Source: Gammaproteobacteria bacterium (GTDB lineage Bacteria; Pseudomonadota; Gammaproteobacteria; Pseudomonadales; Halieaceae). From it: 64,000 nt of DNA. A program made the position numbers and the translations under genes. Below, in pieces: positions 8,059 to 17,174 of this stretch. The notes under the pieces are model-generated. The model was not told the DNA's origin, did not search any database, and saw only the letters and a list, made by a program, of their open reading frames with translations. The stretch is from assembly GCA_024742415.1 (NCBI GenBank), contig JANSYN010000010.1, forward strand, positions 103,251 to 167,250, in the 5' to 3' direction. Numbering within the stretch: position 1 is the first letter of the stretch; each line of letters begins with the position of its first letter.

Positions 8059-9518
8059 CCGTGGCGCAGGAACTTGACTATGTAGACGTATTGATTGTCG
8101 GCGCGGGCTTGTCCGGTGTTGGCGCCGCCTGCTACATGAAGAAGCAGTGTCCTGAGCGCAGCATCCGGTTGCTCGAAGCGCGGGAGCGCATGGGCGGCAC
8201 CTGGGATCTGTTCCGTTACCCCGGTATCCGTTCCGACAGCGACATGTTCACGCTCGGTTACGCCTTCAAGCCCTGGACCGAGCCGAAATCGCTGGCGGAT
8301 GGGCCTTCCATTCTGAACTACATTCGAACAACGGCCGCCGAGTACGATATTGAGCGGCACATTCACTACCAGCAGCGAGTAGTCTGCGCGCAGTGGGATT
8401 CACAGCGCGCGCGCTGGACGGTCACTGTGCAGTCCGGCGATGGCGGCGAAGAGCGCAAAATGGAGTGCAACTTTCTTTACAGCTGCAGCGGTTACTACCG
8501 CTACGACCAGGGCTATAGCCCCGAATTCAAGGGCCAGGAGGATTTCACTGGCAGCATTGTGCACGCCCAGCACTGGCCTGAGGATCTGGATTACACAGGC
8601 AAGAAAGTGGTGGTGATCGGCAGCGGTGCGACCGCCGTCACCCTGGTGCCTGAGCTGGCGCGCAAGACGGCAATGACAACCATGCTGCAGCGCTCGCCCA
8701 GTTATGTTGCCTCGGTGCCTGGCGAAGACAAAATGGCGGTGTGGCTGCGCAAGTGGTTGCCGGAAAGCTGGGTCTATAGAATCGTGCGCTTGAAGAAAGT
8801 GTCCTTCCAGATGCTCACCTTCAACTATGCGCGCAAGCGGCCGCAGCGCGCCAGGGCACTGCTGCTGGGCATGGTGCGCAAGGAACTGGGTCCGGATTAC
8901 GACGTCGCCACGCACTTCACGCCGCGCTATAACCCCTGGGATGAACGCCTGTGCGCCGTGCCCGACAGCGACATGTTCGCCGCCATCCGCGACCAGCGCG
9001 CGCAGGTCGTGACCGACCACATCGACCACTTCACCGCCAGTGGTATTGCATTGCAATCGGGTGAGCACCTGGAGGCCGACATCATCGTACTGGCGACAGG
9101 CCTGAATATGCTCTTCATGGGCGGCATCGAGCTCACCGTTGACGGCAAACCGATCACCCCCTCAGAGCACTATGTTTACCGGGGTATGATGCTGTCTGAC
9201 GTACCGAACTTTGTGCAGGTGTTCGGTTATACCAATTCCTCCTGGACGCTCAAAGCCGACCTCACTGCCCAATATGTGTGTCGTATGTTCAAACACATGC
9301 GCAAGCACAATAAGCAGTTTGTGGTGCCGGTCTTGAACGAGGGGTCGGTGACAGAAGAGCCAATGCTGGACTTCACCTCGGGTTATATCAAGCGCTCTAT
9401 CGGTGCCTTCCCGCGACAGGCACGGGAGAAGCCCTGGCGCGTCTACCAGAATTATTTCCTCGATGTGATCAGCCTGCGTTTCAGTTCGCTGACACGCACC
9501 GCACTGCGCTTTCGCTAG
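8055..9518 (+). CDS. EthA-like flavin monooxygenase, type I Baeyer-Villiger (487 aa)
   Basis: NADPH/FAD-dependent monooxygenase that inserts oxygen next to a ketone to give an ester or lactone. First Rossmann motif GAGLSG at residues 16-21; BVMO fingerprint F164-x-G-x3-H170-x3-W-P175; second nucleotide fold VVIGSGAT at about 186-193. Segments GGTWDLFRYPGIRSDSDM, HWPEDLDY and YNPWDxRLC and the 487-aa length agree, from memory, very closely with mycobacterial EthA (489 aa). ATG 8055 follows GGAGG and overlaps the TetR stop by four bases. The next gene encodes a serine hydrolase, so ester product cleavage can follow directly. Confidence 0.92.
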   Translation: MTVAQELDYVDVLIVGAGLSGVGAACYMKKQCPERSIRLLEARERMGGTWDLFRYPGIRSDSDMFTLGYAFKPWTEPKSLADGPSILNYIRTTAAEYDIERHIHYQQRVVCAQWDSQRARWTVTVQSGDGGEERKMECNFLYSCSGYYRYDQGYSPEFKGQEDFTGSIVHAQHWPEDLDYTGKKVVVIGSGATAVTLVPELARKTAMTTMLQRSPSYVASVPGEDKMAVWLRKWLPESWVYRIVRLKKVSFQMLTFNYARKRPQRARALLLGMVRKELGPDYDVATHFTPRYNPWDERLCAVPDSDMFAAIRDQRAQVVTDHIDHFTASGIALQSGEHLEADIIVLATGLNMLFMGGIELTVDGKPITPSEHYVYRGMMLSDVPNFVQVFGYTNSSWTLKADLTAQYVCRMFKHMRKHNKQFVVPVLNEGSVTEEPMLDFTSGYIKRSIGAFPRQAREKPWRVYQNYFLDVISLRFSSLTRTALRFR

Positions 9519-9548
9519 CGCAGCCTGCGCTGATTGGAGCCTGACCCA

Positions 9549-10520
9549 ATGTCCACTTTTTTCATTCTGTGCGCCATCCTGTTGCTGGCCTTGCATGCCT
9601 ATCGCACCTACTGGACGCGGCGTGAGTTGCCCGGCGCACAACAGCGGGTCTTTGCCGGTGAACTGTTCCATGTTGGCGCAAGCTTTATTGCGCGTCGCCA
9701 TGCCAGGGCAGGGTCGCGCAAGACCATCGTTTGTTTTCCGGGTTTTCTCGAAGACATGCGCTATTTCGAGGCGCTTTACGAGGACACCGACAGCGAACTG
9801 ATCCTGGTGAACAACGCCAATTACCACTCGCCCTACGACCAGAGCCGCCTGGTCTCGCTGGGCTGGCCGGTGAATCCGTATGCTATCGGCACGATCGAAC
9901 ACGATGGCTATTTGCTCTCTCAGGTGCTGGAGCACCTGGTGAGCGGCGACGAAGTGATCCTGCACGGCCATTCTCGCGGTGGGGCGGTCGTATTGGAATG
10001 TGGGCGCCAGAACCCGCAGCTGGTCAGCGGCGGTGCCCTGCAGGTGTCTGCCATTCTGGAGGCCCCGGTGCTGCCGCAGGCGCGCACGGTGGGTCGGGGC
10101 AGTGAGCCGATTCCTTTCAGACTGATCTGTTACTTCATGCCTATCGTCCTGGGCCTGGGGCGTAATGCGAGCGTAGAAAAACTGCTAAAGCAGCCGATGA
10201 TGCAGCCCTGCAATGATTTGAAGATCGATATTTGCCGCTCGATATACACCAATCCGCGCAGTTACAGTACCTGTATCACCAACATCAAGAGTATTCGCAA
10301 CTGGCAGCGGGCGCACGATGCGCAGCTTTACCAGAGCTTTGATCGGGTGACCGTGGTGGTTGGTGCGGTAGATCATGTGCTGGACAATCGCAGCATGTTG
10401 CTCAGCGCAGAAGCGGGACGCGCGCTCAATGCCGGTGTTACTATCCTGCAAACGCAGAACACCAATCACTTCCCCAGTCTGGAGCAACCGCATTACCTGC
10501 ACACACTCACCGCGACCTGA
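9549..10520 (+). CDS. Membrane-anchored alpha/beta hydrolase (323 aa)
   Basis: A single N-terminal hydrophobic helix (FFILCAILLLALHAY, residues 4-18) without an obvious cleavage site suggests a membrane anchor. The serine-hydrolase nucleophile elbow GHSRGG has Ser142; FPGFLED (residues 63-69) may be the oxyanion region; HF near the C-terminus (TNHFPSLE) may give the catalytic His. ATG 9549 has GGAG about ten bases upstream. Placed between two BVMOs in one orientation, it is a natural candidate to hydrolyse BVMO-made esters or lactones. No named family is recognised beyond the fold. Confidence 0.82.
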   Translation: MSTFFILCAILLLALHAYRTYWTRRELPGAQQRVFAGELFHVGASFIARRHARAGSRKTIVCFPGFLEDMRYFEALYEDTDSELILVNNANYHSPYDQSRLVSLGWPVNPYAIGTIEHDGYLLSQVLEHLVSGDEVILHGHSRGGAVVLECGRQNPQLVSGGALQVSAILEAPVLPQARTVGRGSEPIPFRLICYFMPIVLGLGRNASVEKLLKQPMMQPCNDLKIDICRSIYTNPRSYSTCITNIKSIRNWQRAHDAQLYQSFDRVTVVVGAVDHVLDNRSMLLSAEAGRALNAGVTILQTQNTNHFPSLEQPHYLHTLTAT

Positions 10521-10543
10521 ATAAAGCGAATAACGGAATAGCC

Positions 10544-12343
10544 ATGACAACCACGCTGGATAAAGCCGCAATCAAGGCGCGCTACGCGCAGGAACGCGAC
10601 AAACGTATTCGCGCCGATGGTAACGATCAGTACATTCACATTGACGATCAGCTAGCACACTATCTCGATGACCCCTACCTGCCTGTGCAACCGCGCGCGG
10701 CGAAAACGGACCACGTCACGGTAGCGATTATCGGTGCCGGCTTTGCCGGACTGGTCACCGGTGCACGCCTGGTAGAGCAGGGCGTCACCGACCTGCGCAT
10801 TATCGACAAGGCCGGGGATGTTGGCGGTACCTGGTACTGGAATCGCTACCCTGGCGCGCAGTGTGACACCGCATCGATGATTTACATGCCGCTGCTGGAA
10901 GAGACGGGCTACATGCCCTCAGAAAAGTACGCGCACGCGCCGGAGATTCTTGAGCATTGCCAGCGCATTGCGAACCACTATGACCTGTACCGTGACACGC
11001 TGTTTCATACCCAGGTCACGGAAGTGCGCTGGGAGGCGGATGCAAGCCGCTGGCGGATTCGCAGCAACCGCGGCGACGACTTTACTGCCCAGTTTATTAC
11101 CATGGGCACAGGCCCGCTGCACATGCCCAAGCTGCCCGGAATCCCCGGCATTGAAGATTTTCAGGGGCACTCGTTTCATACCAGTCGCTGGGATTACGAC
11201 TACACCGGGGGTGACGCTGCAGGCGCGCCGATGGAAAAGCTCGCCGACAAGCGCGTCGCGCTGATTGGCACCGGCGCCACCGCAGTGCAGTGTGTGCCGC
11301 ACCTGGCGCGCGCCTGCGGTGACCTGTATGTGTGTCAGCGCACCCCGTCGTCGGTTGATGCCCGTGAAAACGAGGCAATAGATGCGCAGTGGTTTGCCGA
11401 GATCGCGTCGCCGGGCTGGCAGCGCCGCTGGATGGAAAACTTTGCCGCTAACCAAACGGGCAAGCCGGTAGAGGAAGACCTGGTCAATGACGGCTGGACT
11501 GATATCGCCCACCGTTTCTTTGCGCGCCTGGCGGCGCTGTCGCCGGAAGACATGGCAAACCCGGCGAAGTGGGCCGGCGCCTGGGAAGATGCCGACCTTG
11601 AAAAAATGGAAGAGATCCGTGCGCGCGTGGATCAGGTGGTACAGGACAGTGAAACAGCGGCGCAACTGAAAGCCTGGTACAACCAGTTGTGCAAGCGCCC
11701 CTGTTTTCACGACGCCTACCTCGATGCCTTCAATTTGCCTGCAACCCATCTGCTGGATACTGACGGCCAGGGGGTTGAAAAGATCACGCCCGCGGGTGTG
11801 GTGGTCAACGGTGTTGAGGTGGCGGTCGATTGCATTGTGTACGCCTCGGGCTTTGAGGTCGGCACGCAGCGCACTGATCGCACTGGATTCGAAGTGTACG
11901 GACGCAACGGACTGTCTTTGACAGACTACTGGGAAAAAGGCATGCGCAGCTTGCACGGTCTCACCGTGCGCAACTTTCCCAATGCTTTTTTGATACAGTT
12001 TTCTCAGGGTGCCAACCTGATCTCCAATGTGCCGCACAATATCGTGGAGTCGGCCCTGAGCGCAGCCAGCGTCATCGGGCATGCGGTAGCGACAGGCAGG
12101 CGCACCGTGGAACCTGCCGAGGGCGCCGAGAACGCCTGGGTGGAATTGATCCTTTCTGGCCTTGGCCAAACGCTGCCGTCAGCCGAGTGCACCCCTGGCT
12201 ATTACAATAACGAAGGTCAGCCCATTCCCGAGGAGGCGCACTCCTACGTTGGACACCCGCAGGGACCAGTCGCCTTTTTCGAGTTTATTCAGCAGTGGCG
12301 CGACGCTGGCGATTATGACGGGCTGGAATTCGACCAGGCGTGA
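10544..12343 (+). CDS. Type I Baeyer-Villiger monooxygenase, cyclohexanone/cyclopentadecanone-type (599 aa)
   Basis: Longer BVMO subfamily than the EthA-like gene upstream. FAD motif GAGFAG at residues 64-69, GGTWYWNRYPGAQCD at about 94-108, fingerprint F206-x-G-x3-H-x3-W-D217, NADPH motif IGTGATAVQC in the second Rossmann fold, and a late ATG-like motif (YASGFE). The N-terminal extension of about 55 residues is normal for steroid- and cyclic-ketone-attacking members. Only 23 bp separate it from the hydrolase stop, supporting an operon from 7402 onward. Two different BVMOs in one operon suggests two ketone positions or two ring sizes. Confidence 0.93.
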   Translation: MTTTLDKAAIKARYAQERDKRIRADGNDQYIHIDDQLAHYLDDPYLPVQPRAAKTDHVTVAIIGAGFAGLVTGARLVEQGVTDLRIIDKAGDVGGTWYWNRYPGAQCDTASMIYMPLLEETGYMPSEKYAHAPEILEHCQRIANHYDLYRDTLFHTQVTEVRWEADASRWRIRSNRGDDFTAQFITMGTGPLHMPKLPGIPGIEDFQGHSFHTSRWDYDYTGGDAAGAPMEKLADKRVALIGTGATAVQCVPHLARACGDLYVCQRTPSSVDARENEAIDAQWFAEIASPGWQRRWMENFAANQTGKPVEEDLVNDGWTDIAHRFFARLAALSPEDMANPAKWAGAWEDADLEKMEEIRARVDQVVQDSETAAQLKAWYNQLCKRPCFHDAYLDAFNLPATHLLDTDGQGVEKITPAGVVVNGVEVAVDCIVYASGFEVGTQRTDRTGFEVYGRNGLSLTDYWEKGMRSLHGLTVRNFPNAFLIQFSQGANLISNVPHNIVESALSAASVIGHAVATGRRTVEPAEGAENAWVELILSGLGQTLPSAECTPGYYNNEGQPIPEEAHSYVGHPQGPVAFFEFIQQWRDAGDYDGLEFDQA

Positions 12344-12465
12344 TCTGTCGCCGCCAACGCCGAAGGCGCTCTGTGCGCGCTGCAGCGTTCGCTGTTGATG
12401 GCCGGTATGCTTTGCCGGGGCTGTTCATGCACAATGGCGGCTGTGGCCGAGTGAGTTGCTAAACC

Positions 12466-13752
12466 GTGCAGAAGCGCCAGCAAGCGTTCTACATCAGAGG
12501 GGCGAACAGGTTGGGCCGCATGTTGGCGGCCTGCGGGGTGAGTGCACCTGCCCTGGATGCCACGCGACTGCGCGAGCGCGCAGTGCGGCGCACGGGCTTG
12601 TCAGATTTTGGTGATGCGTCATTCGAGGCAGGCCTGCAGCAGCTCGTGCAAAGCTTGAACGCCGAAGCGCAGCTGAGTCAGGTGGGCCGTATTGCCGCGC
12701 GGTTCAACCTGCTGGACAACCTGGGAACGCGGCTGCGACTGGTAGATGCGCGCAAGCAGCGCCCGGAAATCAGCCAGCAGCGCATCGCGCGTCCGCTATT
12801 TATTGTCGGCCTGCCACGCACCGGCACGACCATCCTGTATGAGTTGATCGCCCAGGACCCGGCCTTCCGCGCGCCGGCCAGCTGGCAGGTGGCGCAGCCC
12901 TGTCTGCCTACTGCTGCGCCTGCGACCAGCCCCGATCCGCGTATCGCCTCCACGCAGCGTATGCTGCAACTGCTCGAAAGCCTTGCGCCGGGTTTTAACG
13001 CTATCCATGCCATTGGGGCGCAGTTGCCACAAGAATGCGTATACCTGATGGCCTCGCACTTTCATAGCGAGCAATTCAGCTATATGTACAACGTGCCAGG
13101 TTACCGCGCTTGGCTGCTGCAGCAAGACATGACCACCACCTATGAATGGCACTATCGCTTCTTGCAGCACCTGCAGGCGAGCTTTCCGGAACCAGCCTTG
13201 CCAGCGTCAGCGGCGTCAGGCCAGTCGCAGCATGCCGCACCGCATTCGTCGCGGCAATGGGTGTTGAAAACCCCCGCGCACCTGGCCTGCCTTACGGCCC
13301 TGATACAGCAGTACCCGGACGCATTGCTGGTGTGGACCCATCGCAAGCCGCTGGATGCCGTGGCCTCTTTTTGCAGCCTGGCGACCCGCCTGCGTGGTGG
13401 TTTCAGCGATGCTGTGGATAGGCCGGCAGTGGGTGGCGGGGAACTCTCGCACAGCGCACAGGTGATAACGCGAGCGCTGGAGCAGCGCTCGCACATACCT
13501 GACACCCAGGTGCTGGATGTGGGGTTTGACGCGATCTGCAGCGACCCAATAAAGGTGGTGCAGCAGGTTTACCACCACTTTGGCCTGGTGCTCACTCCCC
13601 AGGCTATGATCAACATGCAGGAGTACCTGCAGCAGCGGCCAAGATACCTGTATGGGCCGCATCGCTATCAGGCCGCGCAGTACGCCCTGGATGCCTCGCG
13701 CGTAAACGCAGTGTTTGCCCAGTACGGTGACCGTTACGCGGCGTGGTTGTAA
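12466..13752 (+). CDS. Sulfotransferase-family protein (428 aa)
   Basis: The PAPS-binding 5'-phosphosulfate loop FIVGLPRTGTT lies at residues 112-122; a Trp-Thr-His-Arg-Lys segment (VWTHRKPLDAV) is the likely 3'-phosphate region. The family transfers sulfate from PAPS to a hydroxyl or amine. GTG 12466 is the first start in the frame; an ATG at codon 20 is possible and neither has a strong ribosome-binding site. The gene ends the TetR-BVMO run after a 122-bp gap. Bacterial members are often of unknown acceptor. With a sulfatase 26 kb away, sulfation of a steroid-like substrate is possible. Confidence 0.8.
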   Translation: MQKRQQAFYIRGANRLGRMLAACGVSAPALDATRLRERAVRRTGLSDFGDASFEAGLQQLVQSLNAEAQLSQVGRIAARFNLLDNLGTRLRLVDARKQRPEISQQRIARPLFIVGLPRTGTTILYELIAQDPAFRAPASWQVAQPCLPTAAPATSPDPRIASTQRMLQLLESLAPGFNAIHAIGAQLPQECVYLMASHFHSEQFSYMYNVPGYRAWLLQQDMTTTYEWHYRFLQHLQASFPEPALPASAASGQSQHAAPHSSRQWVLKTPAHLACLTALIQQYPDALLVWTHRKPLDAVASFCSLATRLRGGFSDAVDRPAVGGGELSHSAQVITRALEQRSHIPDTQVLDVGFDAICSDPIKVVQQVYHHFGLVLTPQAMINMQEYLQQRPRYLYGPHRYQAAQYALDASRVNAVFAQYGDRYAAWL

Positions 13753-14133
13753 TCCGGGTTGTGCACGGCAGTTACAATGGCGGTGTTATAACTCAAGAGA
13801 ATAGCGCGCTGTTGGGGGCGCGCCACCAATCGATGTGGCTTGTCCATGACTTGTCAGTTAATTTTACAAAAATTGTTTGCGTCTCATTACAGGTTTTCGC
13901 TTAAGGTTGTTGTGCTTGGAGTTTTCGTTCTGTGGTACGATCTTTGCAGCTTTCACCGGTAGAAAGCGCGTGAAACAGTGACACGTTGCGAAGTAATTAT
14001 TGAGAAAAAATTATTAAGAAAAATAGTACCTGGCAAGAAAAGTAGTACTTAGTAACAAAGAGCAGTTCGAACACATAAATATAAGAGGTGCCCGGTTATA
14101 AACCGGGTGAACACATGCAAAGAGGTCTCACTC
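13753..14133 (+). promoter_or_regulatory. Promoter and long AT-rich leader of the propeller/cytochrome gene
   Basis: This 381-bp gap is notably AT-rich for the window. An extended -10 (TGGTACGAT, 13933-13941) is the best promoter candidate and predicts a leader of nearly 190 nt. The leader ends in a hairpin with a perfect 7-bp stem, cccggtt / aaccggg (14091-14097 and 14101-14107), just before the ribosome-binding site AGAGG. A GC-rich inverted repeat near 13805-13822 could belong to the end of the upstream operon but has no T-tract. No RNA gene was recognised. Confidence 0.4.
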
Positions 14134-17088
14134 ATGGTTAGTTTTTCTGACGCGGTGAAATACTGCGGCGCAGCGCTGCGCCTGGCGGCGCGTAAAGCAA
14201 CGGTGCTGGTTGCCCTGGCGTTGATGCCCCTGACGGCTTTGGCCCAGACGTCCTTCATCAACTTCGAAAGTGGCCCGGTGCGTCCGGTTGCCATGACACC
14301 CGATGGCCAGCGCGTACTGGTTGTGAATACGCCCGACAACCGCCTCGAGGTGTTTGACAACTCCTTTGGAACGTTGATCCACGTGGATTCCATCCCGGTT
14401 GGACTGGAGCCTGTGTCGGTAGCGGCGCGCACCAATTCCGAGGTGTGGGTAGTCAACCACCTGTCTGACAGCGTGAGTGTGATCGACCTGGATGCAGGCC
14501 CTGCCAAAGTGACGCGTACACTGCTGGTGGGTGACGAGCCACGGGATATCGTGTTTGCAGGCACCGGCTCCACGCGCGCCTTTATTACCACAGCGCACCG
14601 TGGCCAGCATCGCGACCACAGCTCGCTCGCTGCCGTGCCCGGTTCGGGAGACGCGCAAATCCGCACGCCGGGGATTGGCCGTGCCGATGTCTGGGTTTTT
14701 GATTCTCTCAACCTGGGCAGCTCCATTGGTGGCACTCCCCTGGAGATCCTCAGCTTTTTCGCCGATACCCCGCGCGGACTGGCAGTCACACCGGATGGTT
14801 CCACGGTCTATGTAGCCGCGCTGCACTCGGGCAACCAGACGACCGTGATCAACGAAACCGTAGTGCCTAACGGGTTTGGTCCCAACGGTGTGCCGGGCCC
14901 TTCTGATAACGTTGACGGTGTACCCGCGCCGGAAGTCGGTGTCATCGTCAAGTTCAATGGCACTAACTGGGTATCATCAGAGGGCTCGATTGCAGACCCA
15001 CTGGTGCGTTTCAACCTGCCTGACCACGACGTTTTTTCCATTGACGCCAACACCCTTGCCGCGGCCTCGATTGTTGAGTTCGACCACGTGGGTACGATCC
15101 TGTTTAACCTGGTGGTCAACCCCGTGACGGGCAAGGTGTATGTCACCAACACTGAACTGCCAAATCACGTGGAGTTTGAAGGCCCCGGCCTGTATGCCGG
15201 CAGCACCGTGCAGGGGCGTTTATCGGAATCGCGTATCACGGTGCTGACACCCGCAGGTGCCGGTGTAGACCCACAGCACCTCAACCAGCATATCGATTAC
15301 AGCCAGTTGCACACAGACCCCGGTGCTGATCATGCGGCGATCAATGCGCAAAAAGCGCATACGCTGGCCACGCCCCTGCAACCGGTTGTTTCCAGCGACG
15401 GCACGAAAGTGTATGTGGCCGCGTTTGGTTCGGCCAAGATCGGCGTATTTGATGCGGCCGACATCGAAGATCCCAACTTCGAAAGTAACTTCGACCCAAC
15501 CGTTGAAAGCGCCAACTATATCTCCACGGGCGGCGGTCCCGCCGGCATGGTGCTGGACGAAGCGAACAACCGCATGTACGTGCTGACGCGCTTTGCCAAC
15601 CAGGTTGAGGTCATTAACCTGGGTAACAAGAACACCGTGCAGACCATTGCCCTGCACAGCCCAGAGCCGGAAGAGGTGGTGCAGGGGCGCAAGTTCCTGT
15701 ACGACGCAAACCTGACCTCGGGTAATGGTGAGGCCTCATGTTCCAGCTGCCATATTTTTGGTGACCTGGACCAGCTGGCCTGGAACCTGGGTAACCCTGA
15801 TGATCACTTTGTCACCGCGGCAGACAACAATACGCCGATTGTGGCCGTGGGCTCATCGCAAGGTTTCCACCCCATGAAAGGCCCCATGACCACACAGACG
15901 CTGCGTGGTATGTCTACCCACGGCGGCCTGCACTGGCGTGGTGACCGCGTAGCGGGTGAAGAGGGGATCGACCCTTGTAATGACGCCACTGGCTCGGCCT
16001 GCGATGAGGACCTGAACTTCCGCAACTTTATTGTGGCGTTTGAAGGGCTCGTGGGTATGGAGGGCACGATCAGTTCGGCCGAGATGGAAGAGTTTGCGGA
16101 TTTCGCGCTGTCTATCCAGTTGCCGCCCAACCCGATTCGCGCCCTGGACAATTCGCTCTCAGCTGATGCGGCTGCGGGGCGTACTATCTTCCTTGACGTG
16201 AATAACCGCACCGACCTGGTCACCCACTGCGAAGGGTGTCATACGCTGGATCCGTTGAACGGTTTCTATGGAACCGGCGGCGACCAGAGCTTTGAAGGTG
16301 AGACCCAGAACTTCAAAGTGCCGCACATGCGTAACCTCTATCACAAGGTCGGTATGTTCGGGCTTTCCACAGGTGGGCCGAACATGGGTGACCAGATTCG
16401 CGGCTTCGGATTCCTGCACGATGGTTCCATCGACACCGTGGACCACTTCCTGGAAGCGAGCGTGTTCTCGGTGAATGATACGCAGGAGCGTCAGCTCGAA
16501 GCGTTCAGTATGGAGTTTCCCACGGATCTTGCGCCCATCGTTGGCCAGCAGATTACGCTGGACGCCAGCAACGGTGCCGTGACCAATCCACGCATTGACC
16601 TCATGCTCGCGCGCGCTAACGCCGACTTTGATTCGCTTATACTGGGCGGCACGGTCAAGGAGTGCGAGGTGATTGCCAAGGCCACTGTGGGCGGCGTTGA
16701 GCGCGGCTTCTGGCGCGCTCCCGGCGGCAACTTCCAGTCGGACGTCAATACCGTTCTTACCGCTGCCCAGGTGCGGGCCCTGGCACTCACCGAAGGCCCG
16801 GTCACATTTACTTGTGTTCCCCCGGGCTCGGGCGAGCGTATGGGTGTGGATCGCGACGAGGACGGCGTGCGCGACGGTCTTGACAACTGTCCGGGAGCGA
16901 GCAACCCCGGCCAGGCCGACAGCGATGGCGACACACTGGGTGATGCCTGTGACCTGAACATCGATCGGGACAGCGACGGCGTTGATGATCAACTGGACAA
17001 CTGTCCGCTGGTCAGCAATCCTGCCCAGACAGACACCGATGGCAACGGTACAGGCGACGCCTGTGAAGGACTGCCGCCGGGCTGTTAG
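14134..17088 (+). CDS. Secreted YVTN beta-propeller / di-heme cytochrome c / thrombospondin type-3 repeat protein (984 aa)
   Basis: An N-terminal signal peptide (ATVLVALALMPLTALAQ) exports the protein. Residues to about 520 form propeller-like repeats (VAMTPDGQRVLVVNT, LAVTPDGSTVYVAA, VVSSDGTKVYVAA). Two heme c sites follow, CSSCH at about 536 and CEGCH at about 699, in a MauG/cytochrome c peroxidase-like arrangement (LRGMS, HMRNLYHK, FLHDG). The C-terminus has two Asp-rich calcium-binding repeats (DRDEDGVRDGLDNCP and DRDSDGVDDQLDNCP). ATG 14134 follows AGAGG; an upstream GTG at 14107 lies inside the leader hairpin. It probably acts in the periplasm or on the cell surface as a redox enzyme; the substrate is unknown. 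Confidence 0.85.
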   Translation: MVSFSDAVKYCGAALRLAARKATVLVALALMPLTALAQTSFINFESGPVRPVAMTPDGQRVLVVNTPDNRLEVFDNSFGTLIHVDSIPVGLEPVSVAARTNSEVWVVNHLSDSVSVIDLDAGPAKVTRTLLVGDEPRDIVFAGTGSTRAFITTAHRGQHRDHSSLAAVPGSGDAQIRTPGIGRADVWVFDSLNLGSSIGGTPLEILSFFADTPRGLAVTPDGSTVYVAALHSGNQTTVINETVVPNGFGPNGVPGPSDNVDGVPAPEVGVIVKFNGTNWVSSEGSIADPLVRFNLPDHDVFSIDANTLAAASIVEFDHVGTILFNLVVNPVTGKVYVTNTELPNHVEFEGPGLYAGSTVQGRLSESRITVLTPAGAGVDPQHLNQHIDYSQLHTDPGADHAAINAQKAHTLATPLQPVVSSDGTKVYVAAFGSAKIGVFDAADIEDPNFESNFDPTVESANYISTGGGPAGMVLDEANNRMYVLTRFANQVEVINLGNKNTVQTIALHSPEPEEVVQGRKFLYDANLTSGNGEASCSSCHIFGDLDQLAWNLGNPDDHFVTAADNNTPIVAVGSSQGFHPMKGPMTTQTLRGMSTHGGLHWRGDRVAGEEGIDPCNDATGSACDEDLNFRNFIVAFEGLVGMEGTISSAEMEEFADFALSIQLPPNPIRALDNSLSADAAAGRTIFLDVNNRTDLVTHCEGCHTLDPLNGFYGTGGDQSFEGETQNFKVPHMRNLYHKVGMFGLSTGGPNMGDQIRGFGFLHDGSIDTVDHFLEASVFSVNDTQERQLEAFSMEFPTDLAPIVGQQITLDASNGAVTNPRIDLMLARANADFDSLILGGTVKECEVIAKATVGGVERGFWRAPGGNFQSDVNTVLTAAQVRALALTEGPVTFTCVPPGSGERMGVDRDEDGVRDGLDNCPGASNPGQADSDGDTLGDACDLNIDRDSDGVDDQLDNCPLVSNPAQTDTDGNGTGDACEGLPPGC

Positions 17089-17115
17089 ACTCACGGCATG
17101 GCTTGTGGCCACAAG

Positions 17116-17148
17116 CGCGCACCTGTTTTGCAGGTGCGCGTTTTTTTT
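17116..17148 (+). terminator. Rho-independent terminator
   Basis: Perfect 10-bp stem cgcgcacctg (17116-17125) and caggtgcgcg (17131-17140), 5-nt loop ttttg, followed by eight T residues. It sits 27 bp after the stop of the propeller/cytochrome gene and 26 bp before the next ATG, so the two genes are probably separate transcription units. Confidence 0.95.
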
Positions 17149-17174
17149 GATGTAGAGAACCCGAGAGCAATGCT

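Noticed and set aside
10919-12169. 416-aa minus-strand frame opposite the second BVMO
   Set aside because: Antisense shadow of a gene with complete BVMO motifs.
13805-13822. Terminator after the sulfotransferase
   Set aside because: GC-rich inverted repeat without a T-tract.
16159-17112. 317-aa minus-strand frame opposite the cytochrome gene
   Set aside because: Antisense to the heme and calcium-repeat coding region, no ribosome-binding site.
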